The notes: generated by a model from the sequence alone, not told the origin. Counted from the first letter of the stretch, positions 34,844-48,566 are shown. The stretch: 64,000 bases of DNA from Bradysia coprophila (GCF_014529535.1 NW_023503313.1:1756081-1820080), one strand, 5' to 3'. Made by a program: numbers and translations.

Positions 34844-35511
34844 CAGACTGGAGAGCCGCCAAATTTCAGCCGCCGAAAAACTGCGGCTAGGCCCAAAACG
34901 ACCCGCCGCCGCCGCCGGATATGTTGGTCGGCTAATTGCAGCTAGCCGCCGCCAGAGGTTTAGGTCGGCTAACTCGGCGGCTGGTGTATATTTTATCCAT
35001 AAAAGACAAAAAGATGACACAAACCAACAAAATTAAATTCATTTTTTGGGACAATACAGTCACTTGAGAATGTACCCGTACTTTTAATGTCCCTTGCGAT
35101 GCCTATCTTTTAGATATTTTCTACTTTGATTTTCGTTATTTTTTTATTTTTTCTTCAAAACGACATTCAAAGAAAAATTGAGAAATTTAAGAAATTCCTA
35201 AAAATTGCGAAAATTCGATTCGTAAAAGATGTGAAACTTCATGAAAAGCGCAAAAATTCGTTAAAAGCGCGAAAACTTGTGAACAGAGCGAAGATTCGTG
35301 AAAAGGATGAAAATTCGTAAAAAAATCGCAAAAATCGTGAAAATTACACAAATTTGTCATCCAGCCGCCGCCAGCCGACCTTTTTGGTCGGCGGCTAGGC
35401 CCAGTCGCCACCTGAAATTTTTTAACGGCTAAGCCGTATCTAGCCGCCGCCGCCACATCTTTTTTGGACGGCTAGACGCCGCCGGCGTTTATTTTTCGGC
35501 TCTCCACTCTG
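34844..35511. mobile_element. hAT-type element with GCC-rich arms
   Basis: 668 bp, beginning CAGACTGGAGAGCCGCC and ending CGGCTCTCCACTCTG, with the 8-bp repeat TCCTCATA at 34836-34843 and 35512-35519. The arms are rich in GCCGCC and GGCTAG repeats, far more GC-rich than the surroundings. The middle (35100-35340) is AT-rich and holds repeated GCG-AAAATTCG motifs. No transposase is visible, so it is non-autonomous. Confidence 0.85.
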
Positions 35512-38500
35512 TCCTCATAGCGGCTGGCTTTTAACAGTTAGTGACTGTAAATACGAATTTCGAACGGAGCTGCATAAAATTGTAACTGAACTGAACCAAA
35601 TATTCCACTACTGGTCTACCCCTCGCATATAACGCATCTAGTAAATATGCTGAAATCTCTAAATATTCGTATTCAAATCATCGATTTCGAAGAAAAGGAG
35701 AATGTGAAATGCTTTCGGTTTACACTATTTCTTGATTATACTCCAAACATCATATATATTTTCATTTGAGGCATAAACATTGAAGAGGCAACGTACCCAG
35801 CCATCTTGCTACTCTGCCACCAAAGACATTATACAGGAGAGCTGAATCCCTTGTGGGTGAGTCAGATCCCTTGACTGACGAATTTTTAAGTAGATTAAGT
35901 AGAACAGCATAGAATCTGTCTGAGCTACAAACAACTATGGAAATGCTGGACAAATCATATAGGAACAGCTTTCTGATCATGAGGACAATATTTCTCATCA
36001 TTGGATCTAATAGATGACTTTTACGTCAAATCGAACTTCTATTGACTAACGTCTCCTACAGCTGACAACACACTTCCATACTTTACTGCTCCGTTACAAA
36101 TTTTCGATTCAGATTCAGGTAATCTGAGCTTCAGGCTTCAGATCGATCTGACCAGTTCCGAGCCTTATATATAATGCAGCCTTTGGCAAACGTTCCGCAC
36201 GTCAAAATAAAAAAATTGGAAGAAGATACTCAATCTAAATCACGACAGTCCTACGAGAACAATCGAGCAAATTATACCCGAAATTTACTGGAAATTTGAA
36301 ATTTAATTCCTTGGTGAAAAATTATCTGTCGTATGGCACATTTTAATTAACCGAAAGAAGAGACAATCCAATGTCTGACGCAATACATTAGAGATTTCTA
36401 ATATTTAATACAGCGATATGATTGTATATTTCATGGCATTTTTTTACATTTTTGTTGATGTAGGATGTCTGCTTTTAACAATTCTGGTAGGTAGGTTACA
36501 TTGGGTGTTGCGAAAGTAATTCATCACATGAGGCAACAATTTCAACAAAAGTAAGGTTTTTTATTTACGAGCCGAAGGCCAGGTATTGAACTATATTAGT
36601 CGAAAAACATTTACGGAAGCAATCGAATTATAGATTTGCTTCAATAACATTTTACGAATTCATCCCGACGTACTAGCCTCGATAAAAGTTGAGACTCTTA
36701 TGCCATAATATGCCATTCCCAAATACCAATGCTTCAACAACGCAGTCCAATTTCACCGTAAATTGGTCAATTCTAACCATTCTCCCGCCAACCTTCTACG
36801 TTCGCTTTGCTTGACCGAATCAAATTATAAAATTATGAAGTTTTTCAGCTGCAGGCATAGGAGGAAATTCAATTTTCCGTTATTTTATTCAGTTTTCCCT
36901 CTCCGCATTTCTGAGTGCAGATATAAATAGCAGGATTTAAACCAAGGGGTCAAGTAGAATGTTGGCATTGTAGTTTGCGGTTAATTCTTTTAAATCTTAG
37001 GAGATCTTACATTTTGTGACTAGCAATATAAAGAATGCCCTCAGAGTCTATCTAATGCATATTCGTATTTTAACCAAGTTATTTTTTAATTCGAAAACAT
37101 CCATCTGCTTAAACACATACTGATAACCTGTGAGACCCTAAAAAACCCTTTAAAAAAAACTTCACTGGTCTTGCTGAGTTGGTCCATTTTACCGATTAAC
37201 TTTTTATGAAAGCAAACATAATCAAATAATACGAAATTTTATTGCGAGATTTTTTTTCCTCCTTACTCTGTGCAATTTTGTTATTTTTTCACTAAATTGG
37301 TTTTCCCTACAGGCTTAAAATTAAATTGGAAAATAAAGTTGCGTTGCACCTGAAAAAAAACAATATTTCTATAGGTAAACCGAGTTCACTTCATGTAGTT
37401 TAGATATCCATTTACGGAAACGAATACGTTAAGTGCAATTACGTCTATAAAAGTAGATGATTAAGTTATCTAAAAAGGATTCCACCACTAAAACGAGAAC
37501 CAAATGTGAGCATATTTTTTGATACATAGTTGGATCGACTGCCGTTATATATACATTTTGACTTCCTTCAACCCGTTAAATGCAAGATTATAACTTTATA
37601 TACAGAGGTAAGTATCTATAAAAGTCATCCTTTTTTTTAGACTGGTACTAGCGGTTATGGTCTTAGTACTACCAGTCTAAGTTACTTCTGTTACGTCTTT
37701 TGTTTAATATTTCGCACAATTTCTGGTACAATTTGAAATAAATTTTTGCTATGTGGTACATTAACCACAGGTGATTGACTTGTTTATCTATTTGATCAAT
37801 AGCTTAGAAGTTTTGGATTCAATGGTAATTCGTCTTTACGAAATGGATCGAGTAAAATAGTTGATTTGCCGTTCCCAATTTAAATGCAAAGTAGGAGAAT
37901 GAATCAAATTCGATCCAAATACTGTGAAGATTCGGCAGTGTGTATGCTACTTAAGACCATATTAACCTGAGGTCGTAATTGATGACTGGTTAGTCGTTTC
38001 TAAAGGGGTAGCGTTTTATTCTTTAATTCCGCGAGATATATGACAACCATGAATGAAACAGCGAAGATTCGTGACAAATATTTCTTCTGAACAAAAAATT
38101 GGTTTTAAGTTGCTCAACTATGTTTAATTTCACTGCACTAGGTAGCATGATTTTTCGTATATTAAGAGCTTACCGACACATAAGGTAACCGTTACTTTTC
38201 ATGTTAAAAAGCTTTGGTCGACGTGAAATCATTCCATTTCATTACCAAATTAATTTTTGTTCAGTTCAAATGATTACATAAATCACAAAGATCGACAGTA
38301 CGGGTCACTCCAATTGCTAAAAATCAAAAATGATTTTTTTATGTGTTTGTCCTTTCTTAGTTTTTTTTTTCTACATATTATGTATGTTACGTGCTCTCCC
38401 ATACATATATTCGGTGGAAACGTTATTATATTTCCTTCTTAAACACAAACGCAAGAAGGAAAATGCACCCTTTCCCAAAAAAAGCTCTTTTTATCACTTC

Positions 38501-38584
38501 CATTTGATTCTATTGAATTCTTCTACATATAAGAAAAATTGACACCAGCGCATAAACATTCTTAATATTGAAGAAGAGGCATCT

Positions 38585-38655
38585 CTTTCAGCACACACAC
38601 ATACACGCACACACTTCCACACACCCATACACGGCTTACCTACACATACATACAG
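38585..38655 (+). repeat. CA-rich imperfect microsatellite
   Basis: Imperfect run of CA/TACA units (CACACACACATACACGCACA and so on). Confidence 0.75.
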
Positions 38656-39899
38656 ATTAGCATTGTACTGTTCAAAAATTGTTCCTTTTTCCCATATTAT
38701 TTACGCACCCACCACCCAACATACCTTGTTGGCGTGCGGACTTACAAGCTATGCAAGCAAAGGCGACAGTTTGGCAGAATTCGTCGGGGAATATGAACGC
38801 TTTATAAAATGTTGTGCGAGCTGCTAAAACTTTCTGCAGTAATTACTTTATTAAAGTTTTTTCCGAACCAAAAAAAAGTCAATAATTAATTACGAATTGT
38901 TGTGAAGGGATAACTGGTATTTAATGTTATTTTTTGTGTGAATACGATTAAATCAAGTGGAATAAGTAGAATTTCATTGTTGTATTTGTTACAGTCAAGT
39001 TAAGATGTTCCAATAAACAAGTTTAATGCAGAGCTCTCTATACGTACACACAATAGTATATTGTTCGCTTAACCGAACTAGGGATGCTCTGGATGTAAAG
39101 AAAGAACGAAACAAAAATGTTGCCCAGTGCAATTTACATTCTTTTTTTCCATTTTTTTTTCTTCTTTTCTTTCCACCACCACGATGATGATGATGATTAT
39201 GCGAATGATTGGTGATAACGAATTCTTTGTGTCATTTCCGATACAATTTTAATTTTTCAAATGTGTTTATATTGACTTAGCGGTTGCTAATCAGCTCCAC
39301 TGTATATACGTCGACTTTTAATGTTCCAATGTTCAATGAGTACGGTAGAGTATGTGTGTAAACGCATTCCCTGGCTGTGAAGAGTACTATGCAAAGTGGG
39401 AAAAGAAAACTTTATGTTATGTCAATTGAACGACAATCAATACTCGGTCTTGGTATTACACATATAGGTACTCGGTATATTACACGTGATTGTATTACAC
39501 GATTTTTCACACACGCATTTCTCGTCTATCAGTTGTTTCAAAAATTCAGTGTAATGTACGTCCAATATCGTAAAGGTATACCATCAGACGAAGGTGTAGG
39601 TATCTTCTTTACGATTTTTTTTTTAAATATATTTTTTATGCTTCATGCGAGTTGCTTACTTCCTTTCGGTTTGACATAAATTACATTTTTTTGATATGTT
39701 TATTGCATCGCAAAGATTCGTACGATTATTAAAATTTTTAGAGTCGGTTGGTCGTAAAAAATAATGTTCGTAACATAATTTCATCGGTTTTTTCGTTTAT
39801 AATATAATGTGAGTTCGTTCACAGTAAAGACTTCCTCGAAAAGCGTGGATAGAACCATTATTAGGGTGTGTTAATTTCACACAAGCTTAGAATTGATTG

Positions 39900-40085
39900 A
39901 GATTCAAAAACCAGTTCGACCTTAATGTTCAGGTCAAGTCAGGTATTTTTAGAAAATTCCAGGCTTCAGGCAAAGTCAGCACAATTTCAGGTGAATTGAG
40001 GTCAGGACAAAATTCATCATATCAGGTTAAAGTTGAATCAAGTTTAGGTATTTGTAGATCAGGTTCAGGTTTCCTTGAGTTCCGC
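39900..40085. repeat. Degenerate CAGGT-rich repeat
   Basis: Recurrent TCAGGT and TTCAGG words spaced irregularly (GTTCAGGTCAAGTCAGGTA, ATCAGGTTCAGGTTTCC and so on), resembling the 9208-9365 stretch. Confidence 0.5.
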
Positions 40086-40812
40086 GAATTTTCTGACAAA
40101 CATAAGATGACTTTCCAAATTTACACTAGCTGTAATTCGAGCTAATTTAAATAATTTATAAAAAGTTTTCTTCCTTTCGACTCCATGGGAAAGGAGATAA
40201 GCTAACGCCAGAAAATGTTTCAGTAAATCGATGTCGGTGAAATCTTTTGACCCATAAATCATGATAAGGTTCATTTTTTACGGCATATACAACTTTTGTT
40301 TGCTTTCTCCGCTCTACTTCAAACATCCATCATTTCATTTAGAAATTTCGGGTTAAACTGTCGCATCTACGCTGCCCTTTGTTTAAGAATTTTGGAGTCT
40401 TTTTCATGTTCCGTTAATGTCAGAAAATTATCTTTCCATTCGTTTTGCTTGTTCTATTCGTTCCACGTGGGTTTCATCACATAAACCGATTGGATCTCTT
40501 ATTGCATTCCACAGTGAAAGCAACTTCATGTTTCTTTTGTTGACAAACTATGGAACAATGTGGAACAAGTGAAAGACTTGACGTTGCTGACTTAAATTAT
40601 TCTTTTTTTAAATTTTGTGTCGGTTCCTCTTTAATACACTCCACATATTCCACCTTCTTTTCTTAGATGTTGAAGTCCTAGACTAGATTTATGTACTCCT
40701 TTATGTACACATATTTGGTCGATAATAAATCAAATCAAATCAATAGATTTTGCATGTACTTAATGCCTGAAAGGTCAATTTGAAAAATTCGGATCATTGT
40801 TATAATAGAGTA

Positions 40813-40893
40813 AATGAGTAATACATGTGTGCGATGTTTGCGGCGTGTGAGCCGAAGGCGAACCTCCTAATTTCGCACACATGTATTACTCAT
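40813..40893. repeat. Hairpin
   Basis: AATGAGTAATACATGTGTGC plus GA pairs with TT plus CGCACACATGTATTACTCATT. The loop holds GTGTGAGCCGAAGGCGAACC. Confidence 0.8.
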
Positions 40894-42458
40894 TAACATA
40901 GGCTCTGCTGTAATCTACTATTATTCATTAGGTCGTTCTAGGTCATCTTGAACAATGACGTCATCGTTAGCTTTACTCACCATATTTTCCTTTACGTGTT
41001 ACAATGTACTTTGCTCATATGTAGTTACATTGAGTAATCACCCCTTCGGGTCTCGCTATGACTTCTCTATTCATCAAAGTAAAAATTTAGATGCACGGAC
41101 GTGATATACTAGTACAAAGATTGACAAGTAATTTCGTCTCGTATCAACAAACTTTTTTGCTCAAATACCTACTCGACTATTTGATTTTTTTTCAATGCAA
41201 ACTTTCTGCGTTTTGTGATATATTTGCCGTTGAAAAAGTACCGATATCCAACGTACATTTATGTAACATATTCAATTCGAACTTGTTAAGCTTTTAACAA
41301 ACATACCAATGCAGACGTTGAAGAGTTTTGCAGCATTTTCTAATCCGAGCAAACTCATTTAATCAATTCACGTCGCCTTTCGCTGAAAATGACAACAGAA
41401 CATTTTCTTTACGAAGGCTCTTCTTATCCTGTAAAAATCTTTCTTAAATCATTAAGTACAACAGCACTTTTTTCATTCCTTTTCATAGTTTTTTTCCTTC
41501 TTTATTAGTAAAACCTCTTCAAAAAATGAGTTACCTACATTTTATTTAAGATAAGATTTCATTTAATTTCTCAAAATCATCTTGAAACGTTGCCATGATT
41601 CAAGCAGCACTAGAACATCGAAGTGCTCTTATTGTTTAGTATCCGTGTTCAAACATTTTGATTAACATTTTATGGATTCCAGTGAATAATTATTGTTCTT
41701 TTCTACTCTAATAGCAATATATAGAGCATCAAAGTACTACTTTTTTGCTGGCATGGCCATGCATGGATGAAATTCTCTGCATGATTTCGATTTTAAAATC
41801 CACATCTCCTGATGCAAAAACTGCACTATCATGTTACTCTTCATACCTACTCTTTTTTTTGAAGATATTAATGACAGGTTATGTTAATTTTCCTTCGTAA
41901 ATAGTAAGTCAAAAGTGAAACGGGTTGCATTCACGTTTGTCTAACCAAATATTCCGTAGAGATATGATGTTTCACATGTTTTTTAAACATACGAAATATG
42001 CACGTATGCCCGTCATGTTTTTATTACAAGAACTGAAGCATTTAATAGAGTATTACGTACGTGCTTGATTCGGTGGCTGCATGCTTTTATCAAAAAGAGA
42101 ATATTTTTCATACAAGCGGTAACGTTCTGATGCTTTTTTTCTATGCAGCATAAAAATTAAGAGAATTCGCAGAGCAGATGCTTTGCTTACGTGTACTGTA
42201 CTTCCTTGTTTTTTTTACTTTCAGAATATTATGCTGGCCTCAACGACCAGAAGTGTTGAATAATTTTAAGCTGAAGCATCTTTGAAGCTCTACTAATCAC
42301 AATTTTACATTGGGACCAGCCCGCCCAACAAAGCATTCTGGCTTGAAGATGCTTAGATTGAGTGAATGGTTGCAGTCAGTTTTCAGCGAAATCTGAAAGA
42401 TAATATGATCAGATGAAGACCACACTTCTTGTTAGAATTTCTTCAGTTGATTCATTAT

Positions 42459-42572
42459 TAGACAGTTTGCGCAAATGACGTATAATTCACAGAAGAAGTT
42501 TTGGAAAGTTAATTATAATTTCCAACTGATAAGTTGACTTGTAAATTATACGTCGTTTGCGCAAACTGACTA
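42459..42572. repeat. Inverted repeat
   Basis: TAGACAGTTTGCGCAAATGA plus CGTATAATT pairs with AAATTATACG plus TCGTTTGCGCAAACTGACTA, with a roughly 50-nt centre. Likely a small MITE. Confidence 0.7.
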
Positions 42573-45366
42573 TTAACGATAACTCAAGACTGAGTATTAA
42601 CGAAAGGCGATTGTAAATTTTTGATTTTTTTTCCTGCAATTTCGAGTTAGTTCAAAGTGAAAGAAATTACTTTTTCTGAAAACCCAATTCCGTAAATCAG
42701 CGTTATTACACAATTATACTGTTCTTCCGAATTTTGTCTGCAAAGTGGCTTCGTCCCTAATTTCAAACTTTTCTTTTCAACTTCAAACGCTAAATTAATT
42801 TGAGACCGAAATCGAACAATGAAAAATTACCTTCCATTTAATCGTTTCTGTATTAAAAAAAAGACAAAAGTTTCAATTGTTCATTCTTTTTGTAGCAAAG
42901 ATTAAAGTAAAGACCGCCATATCGTATTGTATTTATTTTATGGTAAATTTGTAACATCATTCATATGGTTTGCTTGTTGACATTCTTTCTAAGGACTGCT
43001 GCATACATTCTTGGCAACATGGCCTAAATTAGCAAATTTTTAAGGAATCTGAAGAATTAAAGTCCCAAAAATATGCTCAGCTATTGCTAGAGATGATCGG
43101 GTTGAGTGTATTTTCGAAACCCGGCCCGAAATATTCGAAAAGTGAAACCCCACCCATAAATTACATTTTTGAGAACCGAGAACCCAAAAGCCCGGTAGAA
43201 TAAAATCCAGGTTGGGAGACCGAGAAACCTCGGATATCTATAACCTTTATTTGTTGCAACGTTGTGTTGTTTGGTTAGGGCAATGAAACTCCAATTGGTT
43301 TGTTTACCGTGTTTAATGTTCCGAGCTTTCAGCCATCATCAGGGCTACAAACCCTTTATGAATTATGACAGTAGTTAACCCATCCCATTCCAACTAAATG
43401 TATTACCAGATCAGACAGTCGTCTCAATACGTAAAATATGAAACATTCTCCATATCAAAGAGTATGAATTACGTAATCTTGATCTTGAATTCAAGGCAGC
43501 AATTTCGTAGAATCGTTGGCCATTTTCTCCGTTTAATAACCAACAGTAAATTGAAGGTTACAACTGAAAGTTATCTAATGCGGGTACTTGGTGAATGCTT
43601 AAGTAGATTCCAAATAATAATCTGATATCGAAATGATGATGGGTGTTCGATTCAATTAATGAAAATGTTATTAATTGAAACTTAATATTGGTATGCGTTC
43701 GAAACGTTATGGATTATATATTCGAATTTGAGGTGACGATTATTGAAATGAATTAATGTTCCGAAATCAACATCAAAGTACTGGGGATATATTGTAATTA
43801 TACTGCGTTTAGCAACACGCCAACCCTATATTAATTTTCATGTTGGCTCCATTTTTATGTTATTTGTCGACAATTACATTAGTTTTTTCCCAGTACAAAT
43901 AGAGACCGAAAGGGACAAGCGGATATAATTATTGTTTAAATAACAATAAATTGTACAAACAGTACCTTGATACTTTACGACTTGTGCAGGTAATTGTTTC
44001 CCGAACTGAGAAAAATATCACAAACGTAATACAAAAAAAAACTGTGTTGTGATGGTAAATAGTTGAATAGCAAGAGACGCCAGCCGTAACTAGCAGAGGC
44101 ATATTATTGTAGTATTAATACTCTGAATTTTCAACGAACAGATTCTGTAAGCAATGCTTTGTAATGCAAACAACAGCATCCAAACTTGCATATATCGTTG
44201 TTTTCGTCGTGTGTGCACTGAACGAATTTCTATTTATTTATTTAACTTTGGAATACTGACAAAACCGAGAAACCGATGAAATGCATTTGCCATATAATGT
44301 CACGCTCTTTACGAATTCGGAGAACCTTAATCCTAAACTTAATAAAGATAGGAAAATGTCGTTAGCGATAATCCTGATAAAATAACTGACAGGAAAATCG
44401 AAACGAAAATTGAGAAAATCACAGATAATGTCAAGAAATTAATTATTGAATCGTTAGATAAATATCGTCCAATCCATTCAGTTAATGATGAAAATATGCC
44501 ACTTTAACGGAATGGATGTCTATGCAGTGAGAGTTGCTCTGAATCAAATCAACTTGATGGAAAGAGAAAAACGTAAATATATTAATTATGTATGCACTGT
44601 ACACCATTAAGTCCGTTTATTATGTTCATTGTTATCTTGATTCCGGCCATTACTTGGAAGATATTACAAAAAAAAATAGTATTAGTATGCTGTGCTGTGT
44701 TTAGACCGATGACATTAGAGCTGCCGAAATTGTCGAGTCCTTGTTCCGTAAATGCTGGCTAGAATTATTGTTTCCATTCAATGAAGCTTTTAATCGGTTG
44801 TTATACAACATTTAATACCAATTGCTTTGAAGTATTAAGCTTGACATGAGATTCCGTTCAAAGGTTTGACTTTCGTTGCGGATTAATAAAATCACGCAAG
44901 GGAATTGAACGGATAATGGGGAGTAAAAAGGTTCTGAACATATTTTTATGAAGAATATGTATTATGTACCAGTGTGTAGCAGTGTTGTGACGATACTCCA
45001 CAGTTTTTTTTCTTTCAAACATGTACTTTGCCTATATATGTTCATCCTGTCTTCATGTTATGTAAATTCGATAATTGTGATGTCGCTTTCCATCTCAATA
45101 GCCTCTGTATTGTTTTGTAACCAAGGCAAACTTGATACACTGTTTTATTGGCGGAGGGAATGACAACAGAGACTGTGGGTCGTTAATTTTTCTATTTTTC
45201 TTTTATACTCCATCCAATATTAGGTAAATTGTTAGGGGACCAACAAGTAATGGAAAAAATTAAATAGCGCAAGAACTCAACATTTGACGTCATCGAACTT
45301 TATACAACAGCAAAGCACTCCTTTGAACAGTAAGACCTTAAATTTTGACCAACGAAACCATTTAAT

Positions 45367-45506
45367 CAACGTACGTCAAGCATGAGTGGTACTCTAAATA
45401 GGATACTCAAACATGACGGTGTGTCGCACAATTGTAAAAACCATTTTATACAAAAAAAGTACTCTATTTGGGAGCTGTCGCCTATGATCACGTTTGCTTC
45501 AAGTGT
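45367..45506 (+). mobile_element. MITE family A, copy 2
   Basis: Shares CAAGCATGAGTGGTACTCTA with copy 1 (CATGAGTGGTAC) and has AGTACTCTATTTGGGAGCT followed by the end GTTTGCTTCAAGTG. Same orientation as copy 1. Confidence 0.65.
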
Positions 45507-46205
45507 CCATGAAAATATTGTTCGATGAAGTGACAGAGGTGGCCGACTTACCGACAGCGTCAATCATTGAGAGTCTTGTGAAATAGTGCTCAAATCCACA
45601 ATCTATTGAAAATGTTAAAACCATGGCAGAGTAAAATAAACCTGGCAGTAGCAGTTTATTTTCGAAACGTCAAATAAGGGACCTAATACATTGTATGAAA
45701 ATGAACTCAAATGAACACATATTCGCAAAACACAGAAGCTACTAAAAGCGCTCCTGCCTGGTTTACTTTACTCTGCCGTGTTAAAATGGCTCCAGTTAGA
45801 TTAGGATATTCATTGCGACGTTTCCCCTGAAAAATGATTAACCCAGGCAACATAAACCGACATTGGTAACTCTCGACAGGTCATTCATTTAAATCGGTCG
45901 GTATTCTCTTTATCGTTTATGCAATAAAGCATCGCATAATGGGAAATCTAAGCAAGCATCGATTTGTCACCTCAAATGACAACAATATACTATTGTCAGT
46001 AAGATCTGAAATCTGGTCCAGATTCCCGGGGAGTTTCTGGTGAGTTCAGGTCGTGATGACACGTCATGTTGAATTTAGCTTGAAGCAATTTAGTCGCTAA
46101 TTTGTGGTTCAATTCGAAGACATCATTGGGGAGGTGCGTCTAGTAGTTTTCTTTCAAAAATTTTAGATAGTCTGTCGAAACAGCAACACCTTTCAATGTC
46201 TATGA

Positions 46206-46363
46206 CCAACGCACTTCAAGAAAAAGTGCTGTTAATGACAGCTGTCAAATAGAGTACTATTTTGTATGAAATTTTATCCCCACTCTTTTTACAGTGTAAA
46301 ATTTTGTATGCTGTCAAGTTTCAGTACCATATTTAGAGTACCACTTTTGCTTGAAATGCGTTG
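46206..46363 (-). mobile_element. MITE family A, copy 3
   Basis: Ends CCAACGCACTTCAAG and CTTGAAATGCGTTG. Inner AGCTGTCAAATAGAGTACTA is the inverse of the block in copies 1 and 2. Confidence 0.65.
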
Positions 46364-47545
46364 CTATGACCGAAAAGAACTCAATCATTGTCGGCAACTG
46401 GGGCTAGTTGTGAAGTTTCAAGTTATACGTCTTGGATGTACCAGAGAACATTCCTACAAAGTGCACGACTTACACAGACTCGGAAAATTTCTCTCTTTGT
46501 GTATGTGACAAACAAAAATACCGGAATTATTACAAAAGGAAAAACAATTGGGTTAGAGGCTAAATCGAACATATATTTTTAGAACTCCGTTCACTTGTGT
46601 ATCCTAAATGTTTCCACCATTAAATACATTTTTAATACGTAGATCAATTTTACAAATCTCCCATGAATGCTGTATAAATACAATTTTTGAATTGAAAAAT
46701 AATTTCAAAATAATTAATCGATTTAATACTTTTTTTGTGTATACATGCCATGCCATACCGACTAACCGATTTTCCAATTTTTTCGTTCGCGGATAAAATT
46801 TTAAAATAATATTTTGCTGCTATACATACATAACATGTGTAGCACTCCGATACCCCGTAAAACAATCATATATGAAGTCGCATCGTTGTTTGAGATCATC
46901 CAAGATATGAGCGAGGGGGTTGAATAAATAATTTGCTAACATTATTACAGTCGAGAATTTGCTGTATCTGCATGATAGCCATGCCACATTTATACTATAT
47001 ATGAAATCCTATCTGTGCGAAAATGTACATGTATTTTGTGGAAATAAAAAATTCTTCGGAATAAATATACATCTCTGGCACGTACATATTATATAGACAG
47101 ATAAGCATATTCTACATACCATCACCACACACCATAAAGCACATGCTGTTTTGTGTGTCTTCAACGGAATTGTTCAAATGATGTTATAACAAGATTCTAA
47201 TCTATCTACATCAATAATTTTCTTGACGAGATTAAGGGTTTTTCTACGTATCCTACAAACAGTAAGAAGTTATAACTTTGTCAAAGGTTTTATGAAAGAC
47301 ATTTCTCCGAAAGCTTTTATAGCACGTAATTGCCTTAATTTGAATTACTTTGAAAAAAGTTGACGTTCGTCAATATACGCTTCCGAGCTTAAGCCTTTTT
47401 AGTATCGCTATTAACAGCAGATTAAAGGCAATTAACTTTCGAAAGGTATAAATGCGACATTAAGACTTTTGTTTCACAAAACTAACGATATTAACATCAG
47501 AGTCAGAGACTAAAGAGAATCTTCATCATTTGTCAATTAGGTAAA

Positions 47546-47683
47546 CCGGACTGACCATACTGTGAATTCGGGCGATTCCCGAAGCGGGTGTTGTGGATTT
47601 TTGAATGAATTATTTGTTCATTTTGGGGCCATTTATAAATGTAAGTAGCCCTCGAGGGACTTTTTCATCCAGTTCCGACCTGG
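47546..47683 (+). mobile_element. Diverged copy of the 30739-30882 hAT MITE
   Basis: ACCGGACTGACCATACTGTG then GAATTCGGGCGATTCCCGA, GGATTTTTGAATGA and AGTAGCCCTCGAGGGACTTT line up in order with the element at 30739-30882. Ends are decayed and no duplication could be read. Confidence 0.6.
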
Positions 47684-47988
47684 CGGACATATGCTCAGCT
47701 TTTATCGTGCCTTACATTTTCTCAGAATTCTTTATTTCATGTGACTCTTTCATCTGTTATTGTCGGTAACTACTACCAAAATAAGTGATGAACTCTGCGT
47801 AATGTGTTACCATACTAAGCAACATGTTTCTTTTGTCCTTTACTTTAAAAATCTCGCATTTCTTAAATGTAAGATTTGTCCCATTTCCAAGTCAGCGTCT
47901 TGATTTGATTTGTTTTTTTAGTGACCTCATTAACAGCCTTTTACGGCCAACAACAAGTACAATCTGGAGTACCGGCTTCCGAGCTATA

Positions 47989-48244
47989 TTTTTTTGATAT
48001 ACTTTCATCAGAATCCTTTTTCAAAAATATAGGACCGCAATAACGACCACGAATGTGTTAGCTTTAAATAAAAATTAGTTTTGGTTGTAGTCGTGATCAG
48101 CTCTGAGAAAAGTCAAGTCAAGTCAGAGCTGGTCAAACTACCACAACCAAATCCACTTTCTGTTGAAAGCTAATGCATTCGTGTTCGTTATTGGAGTCCT
48201 ATATTTTTGAAAAGGGATTCTGGTGTAGAGATATCAATAAAAGT
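47989..48244. mobile_element. Foldback MITE
   Basis: Long arms: TCAGAATCCTTTTTCAAAAA, TATAGGACC, CGAATGTGTTAGCTTT on the left; AAAGCTAATGCATTCG, GTCCTATA, TTTTTGAAAAGGGATTCTGG on the right. An inner AGCTCTGA/TCAGAGCT pair lies at the centre. No coding frame. Confidence 0.75.
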
Positions 48245-48566
48245 AAACTAAAATCCAGTATTTAAAAAACGCCCAAATGTATGCTTTTCAACAAAGCATC
48301 GATACCTCTTAATTGATATATCGTCTAAATGTTACAACCGCCAAACACACTGCAACTGCCCAAATCATGAAGCTTGAGTGAACCTTAGGACGTTACAAAT
48401 GCGATACAGTCGCTGTAAAACTTCCATGTGGAATCGAGCCTTATCTTATACAACTAATGAATTAATAGATTTGATCGCATATTGCTGAATATAAATAAAC
48501 AATTCATGGGTAAATGATGAAACGGTAGATAACTATCTGTAACAATAAGGCGGGTTTCATACCTAG

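Larger units (their letters stand above)
35520..45366. other. Long gene-free stretch
   Basis: Nearly 10 kb with no recognisable coding exon on either strand. It contains the separately listed CA-rich stretch, CAGGT-rich repeat and hairpins. Sequence at 43100-43340 has repeated AACCCGG motifs without a clear identity. Confidence 0.5.

Noticed and set aside
34601..35020. Minus-strand open frame rich in Ala and Arg
   Set aside because: It arises from the GCC-rich arm of the hAT-like element and part of the neighbouring MITE. Translation of repeats, not a gene.
43100..43340. Possible retrotransposon end (repeated AACCCGG words, TTTCAGCCATCATCAGGGCT)
   Set aside because: The words resemble ends of mobile elements but no repeat partner, coding sequence or duplication was found in the window.
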